64,000 bases of DNA. Origin: Euglena gracilis (Eukaryota > Euglenida > Euglenophyceae > Euglenales). Location: positions 9,343,071-9,407,070 of the forward strand of contig CP154957.1 in NCBI GenBank assembly GCA_039621445.1. Reading direction: 5' to 3'. The notes below the pieces were generated by a model. It ran no database searches. It was not told where the DNA came from and saw nothing but the letters and a program-made list of their open reading frames with translations. Within the stretch, counting starts at the first letter, position 1, and each line of letters begins with the position of its first letter. Shown one piece after another: positions 1-54,860 of this stretch. A program made the position numbers and the translations under genes.

Positions 1-16906
<16,906 letters not shown>

Positions 16907-17051
16907 GTGTGTCCTCCGTCCGTGGCCGTGGCCCACGCACTGGTGGGAATTGCAGTCTTCACACTCTGTGCAGTCATTTTCGTGCAAATGTACTCCATGC
17001 GACCCCACCCTGGTGCAGCACGAGATACAACCACACATACACACAAACAAA

Positions 17052-17193
17052 TTGGATTCCCGGCTGGGGGTGTGGCTGCCTTCCAGCGCCTTCGCCTTCG
17101 CCACACTGGCCAGGGAGCCCGTGGTGCTGTGCAGGCAGGAGCGGCTGGACATGTTCAGATGACCCAACTGGCAATTCATTTCAAGCTGCTTCG
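17052..17193 (-). pseudogene. Right arm of inverted repeat: partial inverted copy of the first exon
   Basis: On the minus strand this restates the first-exon peptide (MSSRSCLHSTTG, ASVAKAKALEG). The copy stops at the bases matching 142, 51 bases short of the exon's donor. It lies between the two convergent genes. It could be a partial exon duplication, or an assembly artefact from an inverted duplication. Confidence 0.75.
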
Positions 17194-17199
17194 GGGTAA

Positions 17200-17980
17200 T
17201 GTCAGCCAATAACCGGCAAATATCAGCTGTTTTCGGACCGTTTTCCACCATTTTGAGCCATTTCTGGGATCATTTTAGACGAGTTTTGGTCATTTTGGCC
17301 ATTTTCAGCAAATTGGGATGATTTTGCGATGGAAAATGGCCCACAAAGATGACAACTTTTGACAAAGAAAAATGCTGACAACGTCCAAAAATAGCAAAAA
17401 AAAAAAGGCCAACAGCGGGAACGGGAAAAATGTGCGACGAAAAATGCTGAAAACACCCAGAATATGCGCTAAACATGAGAAAATATGCTCCGCATATCCC
17501 TCCCCTGCTCCAATCCCCCCCCCCCCGACTCCATGGCAACCCAACCACTCAACCTCGAAAGCACCCCCTGGGATGGGATCACACTGGTTTGAAAGAATCT
17601 ATGGTTGCGACATCTGTCAACTGAAATGCCATTTTTGCAGGCCCACCCCAGCACGAATGCAGCGGCTCCGCCCAAAGTCCCATACTCCTAAATTTCAAAG
17701 GCATGGCCTGGGGTACCAGTGTACACCAAAAGAGACAGATTGGGATTCAAAAGCCTTTCCAGCTGTGGCTTATGTGTGTGGCAGGGAGGCCGGTTCCACT
17801 GTTAGCTTGTGCTTTATTGAAAAAAAGATATACATATGTATCCATGTATAATCAGTGCGAAGCCAGCGCGTCGATTCCACTCAGGTGGCTTGAAAACGAC
17901 TCTGTTGATGTTTGTTTGTTTTCAACTTGTTTGGAAAAAAATCGCGAGTTTGGTGACTGGGGGGTGCGCTTCTTGGACCC
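17200..17980. other. Convergent intergenic/intronic stretch
   Basis: GGCCATTTTGGCC-type repeats occur at 17,220-17,300. No exon is supported. Plus-strand genes end before this stretch and minus-strand exons begin after it. Confidence 0.5.
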
Positions 17981-17992
17981 CCACCTCCCCAC

Positions 17993-43436
<25,444 letters not shown>

Positions 43437-43484
43437 CTGGAACCCAAACCTGACCCCCTCCCCAATTTTTCATTGAATCAGGTT

Positions 43485-43670
43485 TTTTGTGTTTTTTTTT
43501 TGTCGTGGACCCCCCGGGGGGAGGGGGGTAGTGGATGGGCCCGAGCCCCCCCCCCCCCCCCCGGGTGGGATACAATTTTTGATGCCGCAGGTGCCGAAAA
43601 TTTTTGAAAAAGGTGCTATTTTTGGCATTTTCGCGATTTTTTGGCCATTTCGGGGAAAATTGAGATATTG
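43485..43670. mobile_element. Inverted part copy of family B element
   Basis: In inverted order it matches the GTGGACCCCC, GCCGAAAA and GGCCATTTCGGGGAA blocks of 18,240-18,504. Confidence 0.6.
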
Positions 43671-44606
43671 GCAAGGGAATATTTTCAAAAATGCGCGGGT
43701 TGGCCCAACCTTTATTTCTAAAACATAAAAAAATGAGTTTTTCGACCTTTTAATTTTCTACCCCGTTCGACCCCAATGGCCATTGGCTGTCCCTTCAGCC
43801 TAAGGGCAGTCCTCAAGGGGCGGTCCTTCACAAAAAATAATCTCGCCCCTTGTGGACCGCCCTGCTCTTGACGAAGGAGGTGGGGGTAATGTTGGACCAT
43901 CCTGCATTTTCCGGCATTTTGAATTGCCTCATTTTGAACCCTGCCACCCCCCCAGCCCGCCCATACAACCCGGGGGGGGTGAAGCATTGTTCCTGACAAA
44001 GAATCTTGAGGGGACGGTTCAGCTCGGTCCTTCCGGCGTCGGGTTTTTCCGTGTGAAAGCTGGTACGTTCCAGTGGTCAGGACGCGGCGTCAAGGCCTCC
44101 AATGAAAACCGCCAGGTAATGCCCTCAGAATTGGCCGTGCCAAAAATAGGGGGGGGGGGGAGGTGACGTGGTGGTGGTGCATAGACAGGGGAGGGTCAGC
44201 GAAAAAAATGGCGCATGCTAAAGTATTATCATAATTCTTCTGTTTTCAATTTAATGAAAAATACGATAATAACAAGCTAGGTGTATGGAAATGATTGTGC
44301 TGATCTTTGTGAACTGACATTTTCGGGCATCCAAACAACTGCTGCTTTACAAGCGCCACCTGCATAAAAAATGAGTTGCAATATTTGCAGGGAAGCAGCA
44401 ACCTCTTGCACTACGACGCTGGTCCATTTGGCTGGCCTCCTGCTCCGGCATCCTGTCGGAACACGGAGGACGGTGGCCCTGTGAATGGTGTGGGGGGGGG
44501 GTTGGGATATGATGTGAATGCAATGCACTTTCAGCAGCGAACATATGAGTGTCCTGTGTGCGTGTGTGCAGTTTCGTGTTGTCTGTTGTGTGTGTGTGCG
44601 CGCGCG

Positions 44607-44609
<3 letters not shown>

Positions 44610-44669
<60 letters not shown>

Positions 44670-44700
44670 GTGAGTGTGTGTGTGTGTGTGTGCATGGTTT
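44610..44700. repeat. (GT)n microsatellite
   Basis: A GT run with one interruption (AAGTGA). Confidence 0.9.
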
Positions 44701-44889
44701 CTCCCAAACTCTGAGTTTGTTTGATGCCGCAAAAGAATGTTCCTGGTGGTCTGACCAACAGACATTATGTTGTATATTATGCATAGGGAGGGAAACCATA
44801 CATCCTCAGCCAATGCCTCCCAAAAAAAATTGATTAACACCGTGATTTATGACGCATAATATGCACACCTGTTCAAAGAATAGCCCCCC

Positions 44890-45315
44890 ATTCTTTTTAA
44901 GGCGCCGTGAAAAACCTTAAAAAAACCTTAAAAAACCCGATATTTTTTTTTGGCCAAAGTGCCTTAAAAACTAAAAAAAAAACTAGAAAACTGGGTCCTG
45001 TAACAATTTCGAATTTTTGAGAAAAGCAATAGCAAAATCTTGACAAAAAACAGGCCAACTCTGGGGAAAAAATGATTTCTGGCATCACTGAAACATTGTG
45101 TATCCACCCAACACTCAAAAAAAAGGTTTGATTTTCAACCTGGAGCGACGTTGGTTCGATGCCCAGATGGCTCTTTGACCACCAATGGAAAATGGACGTC
45201 TTAAAAATTCATGAAATTTTCGAAATGCCTTAAAAAAAACCCCTTAAAAAAACCATTAAAAACGGTCCGAAAAAACCTTAATTATTTTGGAATTTTCGCC
45301 TTAAAAAAATGCCTG
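44890..45315. repeat. Dispersed CTTAAAAA-rich element, copy 2
   Basis: It has the same order of blocks as 27,955-28,440, including GATTTCTGGCAT and TTGGTTCGATGCCCAGATG, with many substitutions. Confidence 0.7.
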
Positions 45316-46493
45316 ACCAAGATTTGGATAATTGCCAGGTTGTTCCAGGTATTTGTTGATCATGCCCAGGGCTGTGGTGGGGGGGGGTTGACCCCTCCAC
45401 CCGGGAGGTGGGGGCGGGGTAGTCACAGCACCCGTTCAAGGAAAATTGGCACCGAAGGAAAAATTTGACCTAAAAATTGGTGCCTCCGGAAAACGGGAAA
45501 GCCCGGTGGGGGGGGAGTCGTTGGACAGCGCTGCTCATAGCCGGTTAATTTTGGGCCCCTGGTGCTTCTGGGGGTCTCACAACCCACTCCAAACCTGACC
45601 GCTTTGGGGCTTTGGAAAACTCCCCCCGCTCAGGGATGTACGGAAAATTTGGCAAGTAGTTGAACCTCCCCTACCCACACCCCCCCCCTTGTCCAAAAGA
45701 TGCCAACGCTCAGAGAATGTTTCGTGACACAGGGGTGTTTCAACGACACACAATGTCAACACCACTGTAGTTCAATGAAAACCCCAGGTAGTGTTCCGGA
45801 AAAATGCTGTTGACGCAGGGGGTGTCAACGGCACGTGGGGTACAAGAAAAGCCTCCTTTGGTGCCAAAGGTGCCGAGGGAAAACTTTCACCAAAAAATTG
45901 GCTCCACAGAAAAAACAGAAAGAGGTGCTGGGGGTTTGAACCTGATACCGAACCCTTCCCTGCAGTTCCGTTTTTGGAGCCTCCCTGCGGTGAAAAAAAA
46001 TTCTGTCAATTATGATGCATACTCACCAAATAGCGTCACTTTGAAAATATTCATTCTTTTGAAAATTTTCTGGAATAAAAGTCGTTCAATCGCCTATGTG
46101 CTTGGAAATGGCGAACCGTCACAAAGAAACGTTTGAGGATTGGTTAGACGCATGAAGACTTGTCACCTGAGCTTCTTTCTGTTTCTCTGATCTCGTTCCC
46201 TCAAAGTGCCAATAACTTTCTGGGTCGTTTTTAAATGCCAGATTGGTGCCTCCCCACCCCTTCATGCCCGGAGCCCAAACCTGGGGGGGGGTCAAGCGAC
46301 ACCCTACCACCCAAAGCAGGGAAAAAGCCCATTTTAATGCCCGTGAAACTGTGCAAATTGTGCAACTCTGGACCCTGTAGCTGCAAGGGTCGGATCTGGA
46401 GCACGTTGCAAACTGTCTTTCCCCTGCAACCATCCCCCAGATGACCGACGCGTTGCCTTTGCTCGCCCCGAATGCCCCCCACGTCAACGGTAC

Positions 46494-46579
46494 CTCAAAG
46501 CGTCATCCGCTTCCAGCGCCACGCACCGCGGGTGGGGGAACCCGGCGGTAGGCCCGGCACAGGGATGGCGGCACAATGG
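46494..46579 (-). CDS. Weak exon candidate
   Basis: It has an acceptor CCCCCTCCAG and donor TTGAG|GTACCG. One frame reads GFPHPRCVALEADDAL. No domain is recognised. Confidence 0.3.
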
Positions 46580-47054
46580 CTGGAGGGGGAAGAGCGGCGG
46601 GAGGAGTCACCCATGGAAACTGAGCCTTCCATCTGGTCTTGTCCAGCCCCCCCCCCCCCACCGCAATGAGTATGGGGGTTTTCATTTCTGAGCAACCAAA
46701 CTTACTTTGGGCCCTCGGGGTGTGCACTGATTTGGTGAGTAAAGAAAATTGCCAAAATGGTATGGCCCTGCCCAAAATGGGTAAACGTTGTTCGAATCAA
46801 ACAAAACATGAGTCAAATAGTCCAAATTGGGGAAAAGCTGGCCATAGATGCCCCCCCCCCCCCGCAACTGGGATTGTATCTGGAGCAAATTCGACCACTT
46901 CAGGTGATTTTGAGCTACTTTGGACAATTAGGACTGTGCACAGTTATTGGGGATGTCAGGGAAAGATGTCATTCCCGTGCCTCCTCCCAGCCCTATGTCA
47001 CCACCAAGCTTCAATGCAAGGGCAGTTGTGGGGGGGTCCAGACCATAGATTCAC

Positions 47055-47425
47055 TTACCCCCCCCCCAGGAAATCGTCGCGCAACAAATTGGGCAGCACG
47101 GAGGGGGGGTGACAATTTCCCGGGGTGACAATTTGGCCGGCACAGAGGGGGATGACAATTCCCCGGGGGCGTCAATTGCCCACCCATGTAAGCCTCATTT
47201 AAACCAAATGACCTCACCATCCGAAACACAAGTGTGCAGAGCATTTGGTATGTGAAAATCTCAGCACGTTGTAGCGAAATAGAACAATCGAGTCGTTTCG
47301 GCGAGAAGAAAATTCTCAGTGCAATACTGTGGGGGGGGTGACAAATTGGGCAGCACAGAGGGGGTGACAATTGCCCGGGGGCGTCAATTGCCGGGGGTGT
47401 CAATTGGTTGGGGGGGGGGGTGGGT
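47055..47425. repeat. GTCAATTGCCCGGGGG repeat family, cluster 1
   Basis: Repeated words GACAATTTCCCGGGG, GTCAATTGCC and GGGCAGCACAGAGGGGG occur at 47,055-47,185 and again at 47,328-47,425. A related cluster lies at 63,260-63,350 and a remnant near 54,065. Confidence 0.7.
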
Positions 47426-47429
47426 AATG

Positions 47430-49430
47430 AACCCCGGGGGCACTTTTTCCGGTCCAAAACTCACCGAACCACTTTTTTTGAAAACACCCCCCCCCCCCCA
47501 CACCCCCCCCCCCCCTGGGAAGAGGTCAACCACCCACCCACCCACCCACCCACCCAAAATACAGCCAAAATCGGCCAAAAATGGCAAAAAAATTCCGGCC
47601 CGGCCTTCGGCCGAGCAAAACCTGACCCATAGCGCACCTCCTGGGGGGGGGGTGGGGAGTTCCGGGGCCCCAACCCACCCACCCACCCACTCTCCAAAAA
47701 AGCATTGATGAAAAATTCTGGAAATCGGATTTAAGGTTAAAGACCTTGTTAAGTGGCACAGTAAGAGAAAGCAGTCTGACAATGAGACATAATATACAGC
47801 GGAAAGGTATTGCTTTGATCTGGGTCAGAGAAGCAGTTGGAACCTTGTCGTGTTCTGATGCCATCGTGTCCTAGAAACTAGAAACCAACCAAGTGCATTC
47901 ATTACGTTGGTGAATTAGATCTTTTGTGTGCTTCCTTTCAATGAGGGCAACATCTTTGCAAATCAGGAATCCTTTTCAAGGACAGCCCTGTCGGAACAAG
48001 GACACACATAACACATTGAACATCGTCTAACCTCCAAACACACAGAACAGAAGTGAGCACCTGGACGACTTGCCACCCTATGCTGACAACCTTGTGCCAT
48101 CCCCCCAGGGAATGTCAGGGTGCTGTGACAGTTCCCATGGGACTTGGAACAATATTTGGATTTGTGACTCAGTTTGTGGTATCCAACACAAGAGTTGTTC
48201 GCTAATGACAAAAATTGGGGGAAAACGGAATGGAAAAAAAAAAGCACAAGCCAAACAGAGGCAAAATGAAAATTGCCTCTGGGAAAGCAAATGGAAAAGA
48301 GGAAAGAAAAATAAGTTGCATCTGTCCATGGTTTCGCCATAATGCTTCCATACGAGACTATTCAGTGAAATGAAACTTGGTGAGAGGAATGAATTGCTGA
48401 CATCATTTGATGGATTCCCCAAGACACGCTGCTCAGAAAAAGCAATAGACGTTTTCGCTTGGCATGGATTCTGGGTCACTTGGCAAACACATACAACATG
48501 AGTTGTGGGGGACAACAGCAAGGGCACCTTCATGCCAAACGGGTCTGTGGCAAAGATCTCCACCCTTTTTCAATCAGCAATCTTTCGGTCCTGAAAAGAC
48601 CATGTATGTGGATCCTACAAAATATGAACTGTCACAATTCCCCCCAAAATGGCCCAAATGACCAAAAAAAACCTGACCCCGAATGCCCAAAAACACTGGC
48701 ACCAAATTGCCAAAAAAAAACTTGACCTGTGGATAATGATGATGGGTAGGGGTTGGTCAATCACCCTTCTCGAAACCTGCCCTGAGGGTTACACAACGCC
48801 TTGGTGCATAGATTATGGAGAAATATATTTTGGTGTTTCCAGCAAAATGTTTCCTGTACCCCCCCCCCCCCCAAATAAATTTGCCCCCTGCAAAGTCAGT
48901 GGACCGAACTTTTTTGGCCCCGACACCCTGCAAAATTAATTGAGAATTAATTACCCAAATCAACGATGGACCGATGGACCGCGTTTCCTCAAAGTAATTT
49001 GTCGTCAAATGCTGGTCTTTTTCATTAATATGAATTCAAAAACAGCCAAATCGAAAAGCATGCAGCACTTTTTTGGGCCGAAATTTGGTGACACCTCGGG
49101 TTAGCTGTGGAGTTGCAGAGAAATCAAAATACTGTTAGACTGACTTATAGCTATACTGCTAGCTTTAAGGGCTTCAAGTTAGATCGACAGACATTTCCCT
49201 TGCTTTTGCTTCATTTTCGAGATATTTTGCTTTTCGCGATTATTTTGCCCCACAACTGGCCTAAAAATAACCCGCTGAAATAACTTGAAAAGACTATCTG
49301 GCCCGGCCATGGCACCATGGTACACCCCACGCCCCGAAGCGAATAGAACCTTTTTAAGAGCATGACAAAGGTGCTGATGGCTCATCCATTGGGGAGGGAG
49401 GTCGAAGCCGCAGACACTTGCCTCTTCAGA
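47430..49430. other. No gene seen
   Basis: It holds C/G runs, a CCCA-rich patch (47,530-47,560), a CGGCCTTCGGCCG hairpin near 47,605 and mixed sequence. A diverged copy of the 58-kb 216-bp unit lies at 49,095-49,260. Confidence 0.5.
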
Positions 49431-49442
49431 ATGCAGACACAC

Positions 49443-49509
49443 GCTCTCTTTGGAGAAAGAACAACTCCTTCTCAGTTTCAACGTCGGTGGGGAGTTTGTG
49501 TATGTGGTC
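49443..49509 (-). CDS. Weak exon candidate
   Basis: It has an acceptor ATGCAAAG and donor GAGC|GTGTGT. One frame reads HIHKLPTDVETEKELFFLQR, an amphipathic acidic helix. No family is assigned. Confidence 0.3.
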
Positions 49510-49583
49510 CTTTGCATGCGGGCACACACCAGGCACCGGGAATCCCCGCCCAGGAGATCCATTTTATGGCTGGCATATGGGAT

Positions 49584-49719
49584 CAGGTTTGTGCTTACCG
49601 ACCGGGGGGGGGCCCTCCAGGGGGGGGCCCTCCAGGGGGGGGGTCGGATGGGTGCTATACGGTGCCTGCCCCTAGCACCCCCCCCCCGTGGGGTAGGCAC
49701 CCAACTAAGCACAAGCCTA
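49584..49719. mobile_element. Short hAT-like element, family C relative, with 8-bp TSD
   Basis: The 136-bp element has ends CAGGTTTGTGCTTA and TAAGCACAAGCCTA. It is flanked by a perfect TATGGGAT on both sides (9 bp if an adjacent A is counted). The interior is mostly G and C runs. Confidence 0.8.
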
Positions 49720-49729
49720 TATGGGATCC

Positions 49730-51661
49730 GAACATTTCCTAGTCCCCCCAAAAAAGTGGAGTAATTTTTTTCAGACAAACTGATTCTGAAGTCCTTTTAT
49801 AAAATGGTTCGGTGGCGGCAGTGTGCGGCATTTCTTTCTGCTATGGAAATTCAGTTCTGGTGCAGCTAGGGTTCAGCCCCCCAAACTGGGCAGCCAGCCC
49901 GAATTTCTAGCCCCAGTGCAGAACCTCCCCTTCCCTGGGTCCCCAAAGACGCTGTGCGCTGACAGGTGAGGCAATACAGGGAATGATGACAAGGTTCGAA
50001 ATCGTGGTGTGCGGGCCATTGTGGTGCTTTCTATTGGCCAGGGGTCTGATTCCACAGTGGCACCCCCCCCCCCGAGGTCAGATTTGGGGCTGGCTGGCCT
50101 CCCAGGGGTAGAGTCTGCAAAATAAGAGTGAATACCTGTCAGAACGGTTGCGGAGAGATAGGCCATTTTCAAAAGGCAACTGGCTTGGTCGACCGGGGCA
50201 GGAGCCCAAAGCCAATCACCCCCAGAGGGGAGATGCAACCTTGACAAAAAAAATCGGTTTGCAGATCCGATTGGCTTGGCAATGGTGTTCCGAAGAGACC
50301 AGTTTGGGAGGCCGGCTGTCTTTTGTTGAGGTCCAGGCGCGGGTCCGAAGGCTGCATCATGGAATCAAAGAGGTGCACAACGAGTGATGGGGTGGGCTGA
50401 AGTTGGGGGCGGTGGCACTGCGGCTGGGCCAGTGGCACTGAAATCCCAAATAACGTCATCAGCCGGAGAACGTCACACAAAGTTGCGTACATTTGCACAA
50501 GCTTGCATGAGAGTTTGTATGCCGCCTGACGACGTCAGTCAGAACCAGGGACCCTGACAATTCCTTGTGGATGACCGTTTCATGGAATCTTCCTGACACA
50601 TTTCTGGGGTGCATACATGAAAAAAGTGCAAAAATTGTTGCATATCTGTGCCTAACTGTGTCATAAATATAATAAATTCACGTAGTGATCCCCGGGTTGA
50701 TTGGACACTTTCCCCAAAGCCCAAAGCCACCCCACCCACTCCTTTTTTGAAAACCCATCCACGCAGCATTATCGACGGATTTTGGGGGTTTTGGGTTGGG
50801 GGAGGGTGGCTCGACTCCCGGGGCGTTGTGCAGGTGGGTGGGTGGGTTGAAAGCTCCCCGGAGGTCATGCCAGTGAAAAATGATATGGTACATACGCATG
50901 AAAATTATGAATCATGATGTGGGGCAGGGAGCCACCAGCCGCCTCATTTGTATAACAACCGTCATTCGGCCTCCCGCGGTAGCGAATAAGGAGGGCGGGG
51001 CCACACATGGGCCACCTTGTGATGGCCCGTTCACACAACAGGAAGGAGGGGGGCTATGGGGGGTGGGGGAGGCTTTAGGGGGAAGGGGGCTTAGTGTGGC
51101 GGGGCACTGTTCATCGAGCAGAGGCGCAGGGAGGACCAGGTGCTCCCTGGGACGGAAAAATGGATGAATGACAGCGGGGGGGGGGGGAGGGGGGACTGCC
51201 AGGCTCATGCTGCCTCTCAGAAACCCAACACTGAGAAACTGAGCATGTCGGCCGAGGGGCACTGACTGGACAGGGCCCTCAGACAGACAGCAGCGGAAGA
51301 GCCAGCAAAGGTTCAGCAAAAGCAAGAAAGGCATCGGCATCTTAACGTTCTGTCTCACCCTCCCAAATATGCGTATTATAGACCCCAACGTCGCTGAGGG
51401 CTTCCAAAACGGAGCCTGCTTGCGGGCAGGAACAGGAGGCGGGAACAGGGTGCTCCCGCGACGAACTTGTCTGGAGCTGGGAGCTGTGACCAAAGATGAC
51501 GTTTGCTGAAATCCTGGGAAAATAAACCATTCAACGAGGACTTCCCCTGTTGCAAACCTGTCATGGCAGTACTGCATGCCACACAATTCCAAAGAAAAAG
51601 AAAGGACAGGAAGAAGAAAATACCCCCCCCCTCTCTCACTGCGCGCGCGTGCGTGTCCCTG

Positions 51662-51730
<69 letters not shown>

Positions 51731-53530
51731 GCGCGCGTGTGTGTGTTTGTGGTACCTGCAGGAAAAGGTCACAACATTTGCAACCCCCAGCTTGAGGCCA
51801 AATTGTTGGGATGAATCAAGACAGCAAGGGTCTCGCTGGCCTTCCCCAAATGGAATGGGAATACGGCCAGGCGGACAAATGGGGCTGGTCAGGTCAGGGA
51901 TACCCTATTGGGGCCAAGCCTTTGCTTAACAGCCTGGGCATCGAACAGGCTGGGAACTCCACTGGCTCAAACTTTTAACCAGCTTGGGTTTCTAACATGC
52001 TCCCTGGAACCAAGACCACCAACCCAAATAAAACAAATTGCTTTTTTTTGTGCCATATTTGTTGAGGTTCTATGTTGCATTGAAAGAATGCCCCTGCAGA
52101 AAAGCCGAATATGCACATTCAAAAAAAGGAAAATATTCAATTAAATATCAAAAATCGACCTTCTGAGATATTCACACAGATTGAGGTTGTCTAGTTTTTT
52201 TTTGCATCACGCGTTGAGAACCCTGAGGTGTTTTTCCTTTCTGGGGTTATTTGTTCGTTGTTGTTGTTTTTTTTGGAAATTGGCAGGAGGATCTTAAAAC
52301 GCTTTGAAATCCCACATGTGTGTTGTTTTTTCTTTGCCAATTATTTAAACCTCCTGCTGGGACATGGCGTCCATTAATGATAAAAAGTACAAAAAACCCA
52401 GTTTTCAAGCAGATTTCTCCTTTTACCCTTTTTTGTCATTTCCTTGTAGGATGTTTTGTGCCAACCAATCGGAACATATATTCTCCCTGCTCCCAAAATT
52501 ACAAAAATCATCGTACTTATATATTTTTGAGTGATTAAGGCCAACATGTTCACCATTTAGATCATATTCCCAAATTAAAAAAAATCTGTCTTTGGTCTTT
52601 TTATCACACCTCAACCCGAAAATCAATATGTGTTTGTCCCTCGAGAAACTTCGGCAAATACAGTGTTTAACTTTTTCAGACAGTCACAGAGAGCCAAAAC
52701 TAAACCCCTTGAAAAAAGACCCCTTGAAACAAGAGGACATTTTCAGCACAAAAATTGGCACACACCTTACTTCCCAATCCGAACCCCCCTTCCCATTAGA
52801 ACCAAGAGAACAGTAAACTCACAAGCAAAAGGTAATTGGGACCCACATTATGCATATTCACCCCCCAAGGGGGCCACATGCGACATGCGACAGCGGGAAT
52901 GTATTAAGGTGTGGGCAAGCATGGCCGGCTGTGAGAACCGTGCAACTGGACAAACGCTTACACAAACCCCTGCCCACCATTGCCCCTACACCTGGACCTG
53001 CACTTGCACTGGTGCCTAAACCCACACACACTACCTGTCAGGTCGACAAATGTCTCACAAGCAGAAAACAACTGCACGGGTGTGCGATCCCCCCCCCCCA
53101 ACAGAACACCGAATGTGTGGCGGATTATGGGGAGGTATGAATTGTTCAAAATCCAAATCCCCCCAAATGTCACTGAAACACATCCCTAGGCCGTGGTGAA
53201 GGTCAGCCTTGCCCCTGGGCCCCGTAGCACTATTTCCAGCCATCCGCCTTATTCCCGCCCTGAGTTCGAAGGACACGTGGGTTTTAACCAAAATTTGATT
53301 TTCCTCGGCAGGTGGCAAAAATGGCTTGAAAATGGGCTCGATTTTTTGTGGTAAAAAAAAACAGGTCAAAATCAATTTTTTACCTGTTTTCCCTTCAGCT
53401 TCGACATTTTGAACCCATTCGACCCAGTCGGGGAACCCTGCTGTGCGGGGGGGGGGGAGTGAGTGGCTTTTTTCAGAAGGCCAATTTCCAGCCTCTGAGT
53501 GGTATTTGGCAGGACCCCCCCCCCCCGCGC
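49730..53530. other. No secure gene
   Basis: It holds mixed sequence with C/G runs and a (GTGC)n microsatellite at 51,663-51,728. Open frames here lack consistent splice limits or codon bias. Confidence 0.5.
51663..51728. repeat. (GTGC)n tetranucleotide repeat
   Basis: About 16 units, followed by GCGCGCGCG and GTGTGTG. Confidence 0.95.
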
Positions 53531-53538
53531 AAGTTGAC

Positions 53539-53590
53539 CTCCGGGAATGCGCTCATCAGCATGGCCCAGGAAACTGTGATGCTGGAGAGC
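53539..53590 (-). CDS. Small armadillo-like exon candidate
   Basis: The acceptor is ACCATCACAG and the donor CCGGAG|GTCAAC. The peptide is LSSITVSWAMLMSAFPE. Confidence 0.45.
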
Positions 53591-53690
53591 CTGTGATGGT
53601 GGGTAGTTGTCTTCCCTGTAAGGTGACAGTTTCTGAAGGGGATAGAGAGGGAGGGTACCTCTCTGTAACTTCCAATTTTGCCTCCCCTAC

Positions 53691-53834
53691 CACGCGTGGC
53701 AGCCAGCCAGCCTGCTTGCGACGAGAACAGGAGGAGGTGGCCATTGGCCGAAGGCAAAGCAGCCAATGTCAAAAGAGCAAGTGGGCTGAAGAGTGGGCTG
53801 GCCACCGAAGAGGCCGCCAATTGAACAACATGCG
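53691..53834 (-). CDS. Armadillo-like exon candidate (48 codons)
   Basis: The acceptor is CACCCCGCAG and the donor CGTG|GTAGGG. The peptide includes VVQLAASSVASPLF and LALLTLAALPSANGHLLLFS, the armadillo order Leu-rich helix, Asn, next helix. Confidence 0.5.
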
Positions 53835-54599
53835 CTGCGGGGTGGAAGCCACCTTTCCATGAAATCCTGCTGAAAGATTTTGTCGCGAAAATTACGTCCC
53901 AATTCTTCACCTGTGTCCACCAATGTCCCAATTCTTCACCTGGATTTAATCTGTGGGGAAATTGCCTTTAAATTGGAAAAAAGACGGCAAAAAAGAAAGA
54001 AAGAGAAGAGAAATAAAGAAAGGTTCCAGGAAAAAAAAACAGCACAATCTCTTTTGCACCTTTTTGGGCAGCACAGAGGGTGGGGTGACGCTTGCCTGCC
54101 TGTGGGGATGGAAAATCAATGGACCTGTTGACGTGTGCCCATTCCTGCCCCCCCCACTCTCCGTGTGTTTTGTTCAACAATCCCTATTTGTCCAACGACC
54201 CCCCTCCCGCACCTTGCCAGAGAACACCTTTTTGGAGGCTTGGCTGGTCCACGGAATGTTTAACCTTTTGACTGAAAAGCCCATTTGTGTAACGACTAAC
54301 CCCCCCCCCCAAGTCGGAGGACACCTTTTTTGGCCCCCCCCCCCCCCGCGGCTTTGACCTGCTGACAAATGGGCCGGGGGGAGGGGAGGGAACTTTCTTT
54401 GAATGGAATTTCCCCAAAAAATTCTCCTTCCGGATACGCTTTGATGACGGCGTGAATTTTGGAAAGCGAGAAAAAACATCGACGCCATTATCCCAAGCAA
54501 TTTCTTCCACAGATGCTTGCCTCCCTTTCTGACCTGTTGGTGGCAGTTTACGGGGTCCGACGCCACTCCTTGGAGCGGGAGAGGGGTGGCGGGGCAAGA

Positions 54600-54860
54600 G
54601 TTCTTTTTTAAGACCGAGGGGTGGGAGAGGGGGGTCCTCCCCCCCCCCCCCCTCCTGGGAGGGGGGTCCCAGGGGACCCAACCACTTTTCCCCGAAAATG
54701 GTCGAAAAATCGCGAAAAATGCCAAAACAGCATCTTTCTCAAAATTTTTTGGCGCCGAAAAGTACACAACCACACCTCTGAATCAGAGGAGACACCCCCC
54801 CGGGGGGGCTTCGGTCGGACCCACCCCCCAGGGGTCCACAACTAAAAAAATAAAACCCCT
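54600..54860. mobile_element. Diverged copy of family B element
   Basis: TTTTTTAAGACCG, GAAAAATCGCGAAAAATGCC, GGCGCCGAAAAGT and GGGGTCCACAACTAAAAAAA appear in the same order as at 18,240-18,504. The ends are eroded, and no clean 8-bp repeat is left. Confidence 0.75.

Noticed and set aside
49179-49778. 199-codon minus-strand open frame
   Set aside because: It runs through the 136-bp mobile element. Its peptide has no family pattern, and another frame has better exon signals.
53880-54600. Open frame with VEEIAWDNGVDVFSRF
   Set aside because: It reads like protein for about 40 codons, but it has no matching donor and has AT-rich codons unlike the secure exons. Kept only as a note.
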